Part shown: positions 58,637-64,000 of the stretch, piece by piece
Position numbering within the stretch: the first letter of the stretch is position 1
How the letters are laid out: every line of letters begins with the position of its first letter
Assembly: GCA_037577475.1 (NCBI GenBank)
Contig: CM075203.1
Coordinates: 5,907,501 to 5,971,500, forward strand
From: Chaunax sp. Z400
Lineage: Eukaryota > Chordata > Actinopteri > Lophiiformes > Chaunacidae
Direction of reading: 5' to 3'
DNA length: 64,000 nucleotides
The notes under the pieces: model-generated
Seen by the model: only the letters and a program-made list of their open reading frames with translations
Database searches by the model: none
What the model was told of the DNA's origin: nothing
Program-made: the position numbers and the translations under genes

Positions 58637-58695
58637 ACGTCACATCTGTGTGGTGCTGCTCAGTATGGACAGACTGCATTGGAGGAGACAGATAG
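58637..58695 (+). CDS. possible second exon of the small unassigned gene
   Basis: Acceptor TATCTCAAG at 58636, phase 1. It reads 18 codons containing three Cys and three Trp, then TAG. Inferred only from phase and splice signal. Confidence 0.25.
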
Positions 58696-58699
58696 AGGT

Positions 58700-59770
58700 G
58701 GGGGATCAGACACTACATCTGCGTCAGCAACATTGAGCAACACTACGCTGTTTACATAACCTTATTTTTAACAGTCAGCTTCACATGGTTGTTTTTCTCA
58801 CTTATGATGAACAGATAATATCAGTGACGTCTCATCGGAAAACAACAAAAACATGAACCTCGGTTAGAGAAAGTATGTTAGGTATTGTGCACACAATCAT
58901 TTTTTTGCAGTCTGCACTGATCTTAGTTTTGAAGGTCTGAAATGCAGGTTAAAGTTTAGACTGATTTAAAAGACAAATTGGTGAAATTGGGTCAGAAATG
59001 ATTGTTTTGCAACTATTTTTTAAGCACATAAACCTTCCTTGCATCGAGTAGAACAAATCATTTTTGACCCACGGGAAATGCAGCATTCAAACGGATTATG
59101 GAAAACCATAACTCATAACTCATTAACTTCTAGATGATGTTACTTAATCATGGCATGATGTCTGATTCGAGTAAAGTGACATCATCATGGCAACATCACC
59201 ATATTTTATGCTATGCTCTGGGTGCAATAACACAATTTATAATCTGCTGGTACATTTCCTTACACAGGGAGGATTGTTACAAGATTTTTTTTTACATAAC
59301 CTGGAAATTAATTTGATTGTTCCATATTGTAGTGACAACGGCATTTACAATACATGTTTTCTATTTTTGCTTCTTTAGTAAGACAAAACATGTCACACAT
59401 CACAAATAACTCTATAATGAAAACCAATTACATATTTATATAGATTTGCAATTACAGCAGTGGGTTAGTATTTTTTTAGCAGTGTTGTTACTGCATAGAT
59501 TATGTAAATCAGTCTTGTCCCTTCTGTTCATGGAGACAATTGGTGGAAACAGCAACATCTGCAGGTCAAGAGGAAACCTAGCTATCCAATGCTATCTGTA
59601 ACTATGAATGTTTTTTTTGTTGTTTTTTTACTGTGTACCTAAAAGTACAAAAGTGTGAATGAGCACATTAATTTGCATTATAAAGAATTATTCTGTTGTC
59701 CAATATAATTCTTTTTAGAAACACAAAAAAAATTCCAAAAATGAAATTCAAAATCTGTTATTGAAAAATG
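58700..59770. other. intergenic
   Basis: AT-rich. I see no exon, repeat family or RNA gene here. Confidence 0.6.
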
Positions 59771-59771
59771 T

Positions 59772-59777
59772 TTTATT
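59772..59777 (-). promoter_or_regulatory. psme3: candidate poly(A) signal of psme3
   Basis: AATAAA on the minus strand, about 640 bp beyond the stop codon. Confidence 0.45.
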
Positions 59778-60411
59778 CAATCAAATCAACGACTTGATGC
59801 ATGAGATGCTTTGGTAACTTATGAATTTTCACAGAAAACCAATGAAACCTGCCTAGTTTTCATATGTGTTATGACTAAATGTGTAATGTATGTACAACAT
59901 TTGGAGATAACAAAAACAGCTTGTGTGTTGCATATCCTACAAACAGCCATTCTCAAGATGAAGTAGGAGTCCAACATACGAAAAAAAAAGAAAAAAAGGC
60001 AACATTCAGTGAAATTGTGGGTGAGAAAATAAACCACTATACGCCAAAATTTTCTTAAGAGCTATAAATGAAGCAATTTCACAAAGATCTGAGGACGAAG
60101 TGTTTAATTAAAATTAAAAAATACATAGCGCTTTTTGTTGTCTATGAACTATCTCCCCATTTTGTGAGAGAATATTTATGTCTTCAAAGGATTTAAAACA
60201 AGAACAAAATATTTTACAATTAAAACAAAAACATGTGCATCGTGTCCATCTATGGAAGCCGTTTCTGCACTGGGTTGACTTGATTGTACTGAAGGAGGTG
60301 AATGTCTAGATGTAGTCCTGTGGACCAGGGCTGGACTAATGTAGCTCATCGGGCAAGGCAGGGAGACCGTGATGGGGATGGGAGGTGGAGGCTGAGATGG
60401 CTTGATGAACA

Positions 60412-60492
60412 TCAGTACAACGCGTCAGTATTACTGCTCCGAGGCCTCTTGATTTTCTCAATGTTCTTCAGGATCATGTCATGTAACGTTAC
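60412..60492 (-). CDS. psme3: psme3 last coding exon
   Basis: It reads VTLHDMILKNIEKIKRPRSS then NTDALY and TGA. The 3'UTR runs to the left. Confidence 0.95.
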   Translation of the reverse strand, partial: VTLHDMILKNIEKIKRPRSSNTDALY

Positions 60493-63400
60493 CTTCATCA
60501 AGGAAAAGACATTATGGTCATGTGAAAATACAGCAAAAGGGAAAACACTTCCTCTAGATTCCATGTTCTAAAAGAAACTTAATAATTAAAGATCATGACA
60601 TACGTATTGATTTCGGAGCTCCGAAACAATGATCTTCAGACTGATGTATTCCTTCTCATCGATCTCTGTTACTGTGCGTCGATAGTCCTCCTTAAAAATA
60701 AAAAAATAATAAAGATATTTATTAATATATTAGCTAGCCACCTCATAATAATAAACATCAGGCCCACACAACATTTTCCCCCTTTTACTGCTTTGTGGCC
60801 TGAATTTAAAAAGATTTTCTTCCGGATAAAATAAGCTATAAAATTTAATTAATATAATAATTAATTAATATCAATATTGATAACAAAATAAGGCTGCAGG
60901 ATAATGAGGAAAAAACTGACCTTGAATTTTTTTTTTTTTGCTAAATAAAAGAAATTACAGGAATTTTCCACAGATGATTTGAGTAGCTCTAGAACTTTCT
61001 GCAGCAGGTTCAACACTTTAAAATGAACAAAAACTGTATCAGAAAATAAAAAATAAAACTGCCCAGGGTATCTGCACATTTTTAAGTACAAATTTAAAGA
61101 CTTTTAAGACCTCTTTAATGCCTCACCTTTAATTAATGAACTAGAATACAGTAAACGCTGTCGAGTTTTATCTGAATAAAATAGATGGGAGTTCAGTGCA
61201 TATTATGAGGAATCACAGGAAATGATTCAGCATGTCATTCAGCATTGCTGTTTTATAATTTTAGCTCATCTAAAATTAAAAACAGCACCAGATACAGATA
61301 GCTCTTAGATTGTATTTCTGAGAAAAGGCACCAGTGACCATAAGAGTGGTCAATCAATCAGGGCTGAAATCTTTAAGACTGTAACTCGTCAGAGCTGTGA
61401 CTAAAACAAATACTTAAAGGAATCTTTGGTCTCCTCCCCAAAGGCCATTTTTTCTGCATTATCTGTTGGTACTCTTTTATATAAAAGCTGTTTAGTTTAG
61501 TTTCTCAGCGATCAGTTTGCAGCTGATCAAACTACAAAGTATTACCTGTGAAAGATCAGCATTGAAGAACCAAACGAAGCTCATTAAGATTCCCCAAGAG
61601 CAAAACTGACAACTGAGCCAATGATCCTGTCGCTGACCTGATAGCACCAGCAAAGGTACGACAGGCAGCAATCAATGCTGAGCAGGTGGTGAATATATAT
61701 GGCATTATTTACCCCAACAGTCAATTAATAGAATGTTGTATGAGCAACACAATTTCTCAAGACTAAACATATTAAAAAAGGCTAATTGTTTTAGTAGGGC
61801 TAAAAGCTTTCCAGACAACAAGCCGTCACTGTGCTTTAGAGCAGCTACAATTAGTTGATTAATCGATTAGTCAATTGAGAGAAAATTTATCGCCAACCAT
61901 TTTGAGAACTGTAAATTCATTTTTCCAAGCAGAAATGTTAAAAAGTTGTCCTTTTCATCTCTTTAAAATTTAAGGATACTTCTTCTTTTCTTTGTATGAT
62001 AGAAAATGAGGAGACTTTGGACCGTTTGTTGAACAAAAGACAAAAATCTGTGATAAGCATTCCTGACAATTTGACATTTTACAGTCAAAACAATTTATTA
62101 AATGTGAAAACATCAGCAGAATAATGAAACTAATCATTCCATACTTGCTGTTGTTACTGGGGTTAAAGCCACAAAGCATCATGAGACGTCATCTTCACTA
62201 CTCATAAAGAAAACAAACCGGTTTGAAATATTCTATTGACTTTTTGAGATCCCAGTACATTCATCTTTGTGCTGTCATTCCTTTGAGACAACAGTTCACT
62301 TACCACATGTGGATATTTTGCTATTTTAGAAACCAGCTTGGCCCTTGTGATGTAGTATCTAGAAAAGAAAAGACAAAATGTTTGCAATCAAATGTGGCAG
62401 TAGTATCACGTTTCATTGTCTATGAACTGTAATGATTATGACCTCTACAAACCTTGATATCTGATCAAGGTAAGACGCTGCCTCCCCTTCAACTGTTCTG
62501 AGTTCAGCTACAGTCTCCTCCTGGATGGACACTCCGAAGTTATTGCCATCCTCTATCCTGGGGATAAGCAACTGAACCCACATTTTGACCTGCAAGTAAA
62601 AATTAAAAAAACTGCTAAAAAAGGAGAATATCTTCAATGTAATCAGTAAAGATGTACAGCCTAAGTCATATCAACAACACCTACTCGTAGCTATCTGGGA
62701 AGTGCAGGTATTTTTCTTGCCCTGTATGCACTCACATGTTGGAGTTTTACACCTTAAACACATTACTTACTGTGTTACATTTCTCTATGAGTGTCCTGAT
62801 CTCTGGTTTGACCTTTTCAATAAGATCAACAAGGTTTCCATTGCTCTTCATCATCCCACCGGGCATGACGAAGACCTTGGTGCCAGTCACTGGATGATAT
62901 GGGAAAGAGAGAAATTAGGACAAAACAATTACATTTCAAACTTAGCAAAAGCGGCAGGTATAAGTATTATATATATTGTATAATTGGAAACAATTGAACC
63001 TTCTTATACTCACCCATGTCCTCCCCACTTGCATCATCCAGCTTCCTCTTTTTGGCATTTTGCTGTGAACGAGATAAAACAGGATCTCACCTCTGGTCTG
63101 CACACAGTAGTTGTTATAAGCATTTGAGATTCAGCTCTAAAATTGAGCCTCACCCCTTCTAGTCCATCATGCAGGTTTGAGAGCAGGATGGGGTCTGGCA
63201 CCGTTAGGTTTATCTCCGAGTGGATCTCCTTCAGTTCCGTGATGTTTATGATTGGATCCTGAAAAAACCCCAAACAAAGGTACTAGAAGAACTATTTATA
63301 ATTTATTTATTTTAAGGTATTGTGTTCTGCAACTTGAAAAGATTAGGAATTAGGGGGTTCGACATACACATTATGAGACTCAAAAATGAGCAAAAATGTC

Positions 63401-63789
63401 AGCTGTTGGATATTTTGCCAAAACATCTGTACTGCGGCAGCTACCCCCATAATATATCTGCATATCTCAGGAAATACACCATTTAAAACTACATGCACCA
63501 TGATAGATATTATCCGAGCCAAGATCTATACAGATTTAAGATTATATGATGTGTTTTTAGTTGATTGAAAACATGACTGACCTTGAGGAAGTGATCAAGT
63601 TCCAGTAACTTCTTTGGGAAAAAATTTGCAACTAGATCTTCTGCCTGAAAGAAAGACAAACCTTAAATTGAGTTTCGCTTAAAACCCAAACGGTTTTCAT
63701 AGCTGCATGTGTAAAAGTGATCACAATAAATTTTCAACATATCAGCCGATACTTACTTCTGAAGTTATTCGTTCCCTGAAAGCATCAAC
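60412..63789 (-). CDS. psme3: proteasome activator subunit 3 (PA28-gamma), partial at 5' end
   Basis: PA28-gamma forms a nuclear heptameric ring that caps the 20S proteasome and promotes ubiquitin-independent breakdown of selected proteins. Nine exons give 242 residues plus stop. The missing first exon (about 14 residues in human) lies beyond the right edge. Distinctive strings: NFFPKKLLELDHFL, NLTVPDPILLSNLHDGLEG, KKRKLDD (nuclear-localisation-like), TKVFVMPGGMMKSNGNLVD, MWVQLLIPRIEDGNNFGVSI (activation loop region), RAKLVSKIAKYPHVEDYRR and LHDMILKNIEKIKRPRSSN. These match PSME3 rather than PSME1 or PSME2. All junction phases agree. Confidence 0.96.
60604..60690 (-). CDS. psme3: psme3 exon (EDYRRTVTEIDEKEY...)
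   Basis: 87 nt, 29 codons ending SELRNQY. Acceptor TTTTTAAG, donor TAC|GTATGT. A 1.6-kb AT-rich intron without exon signals precedes it. Confidence 0.95.
62304..62358 (-). CDS. psme3: psme3 exon (YYITRAKLVSKIAKYPHV)
   Basis: 55 nt, phase 2 in, phase 0 out; donor GTAAGT. Confidence 0.95.
62453..62589 (-). CDS. psme3: psme3 exon (activation loop)
   Basis: 137 nt. It reads VKMWVQLLIPRIEDGNNFGV then TVAELRTVEGEAASYLDQIS. Phase 0 in, phase 2 out. Confidence 0.96.
62771..62889 (-). CDS. psme3: psme3 exon (VTGTKVFVMPGGMM...)
   Basis: 119 nt. It reads TKVFVMPGGMMKSNGNLVDL then EKVKPEIRTLIEKCNT. Phase 1 in, phase 0 out; donor GTAAGT. Confidence 0.95.
63014..63062 (-). CDS. psme3: psme3 exon (QNAKKRKLDDASGEDM)
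   Basis: 49 nt with the basic KKRKLDD motif. Phase 0 in, phase 1 out; donor ATGG|GTGAGT. Confidence 0.93.
63154..63258 (-). CDS. psme3: psme3 exon (DPIINITELKEIH...)
   Basis: 105 nt, 35 codons ending SNLHDGLEG. Phase 0 at both ends; donor GGG|GTGAGG. Confidence 0.95.
63582..63644 (-). CDS. psme3: psme3 exon (AEDLVANFFPKK...)
   Basis: 63 nt, 21 codons, AEDLVANFFPKKLLELDHFL then K. Phase 0 at both ends. Confidence 0.95.
63757..63789 (-). CDS. psme3: psme3 exon (VDAFRERITSE)
   Basis: 33 nt, phase 0 at both ends; acceptor TTTGCAG, donor GTAAGT. Confidence 0.93.
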
Positions 63790-64000
63790 CTGCAAACACA
63801 TGAGACAAGGGACCAGGTATCAGATCGGCTTCAAGTAACCACATGCAAAATCCCTTATTTTCCTTGGTAATTGAAGTTGAAGCCTTATGTTTCATTAATC
63901 CTCAACAGGGTTGATTTGATTATCAACACGGACGCAATAAATATAGCTGGTGCATCAGTACATTAGGTAAAAGCTATAATATTAGATAACATGACGCTAT

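Noticed and set aside
1..64000. CRISPR arrays, rRNA, tRNA, viral genes
   Set aside because: Looked for by eye and none seen; the tandem repeats present are microsatellites.

Overview
This looks like nuclear DNA from a teleost fish, possibly a percomorph. All real genes have GT-AG introns, the introns carry teleost-type MITE and retroposon sequence, and the proteins read as fish orthologues of vertebrate ank3, a C2H2 zinc-finger gene, two glucose-6-phosphatase genes and psme3. No bacterial, viral, CRISPR, rRNA or tRNA feature was recognised. Exon boundaries were read by eye from splice signals, reading phase and remembered vertebrate protein families. No search was run.

Region 1 (about 1-44,480, + strand) is the 3' two-thirds of an ankyrin-G gene (ank3; a or b copy not decided). 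The ankyrin-repeat exons would lie upstream of the window. It opens with a GC-rich segment holding a phase-compatible alternative first exon (330-351). Such a start would give ankyrin-G without the membrane-binding repeats. Then follow the ZU5-ZU5-UPA spectrin-binding exons (5999-19036), including a 12-nt microexon (4348-4359) also known in mammals. The giant neuronal exon (21440 to about 29200, near 2,590 codons) comes next, then the death domain (31266-32992) and the C-terminal regulatory exons (37749-42152). The first C-terminal exon carries an obscurin/titin-binding-related domain. Summed exons from the alternative start give about 3,786 residues in one consistent frame. Between the death domain and the C-terminal exons lies a 742-nt Pro/Ser-rich open frame behind a good, phase-compatible acceptor (35589-36331). 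It is the best candidate here for an undescribed exon.

Region 2 (about 44,770-48,400, - strand) is a three-exon C2H2 zinc-finger gene of 635 codons, convergent with ank3.

Region 3 (about 50,560-58,030) holds two complete five-exon glucose-6-phosphatase catalytic subunit genes in head-to-head orientation, 1.04 kb apart between start codons. Both keep the catalytic Arg/His residues. They differ in the exon 3 loop and in the C-terminal ER-retrieval motif.

Region 4 (about 58,200-58,700) holds a small unassigned open frame with a possible second exon.

Region 5 (59,770-64,000, - strand) is psme3 (PA28-gamma), complete except for its first coding exon, which lies beyond the right edge. The g6pc/psme3 proximity matches the mammalian G6PC1-AOC-PSME3 neighbourhood. 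Having ank3 beside it does not match the mammalian arrangement.
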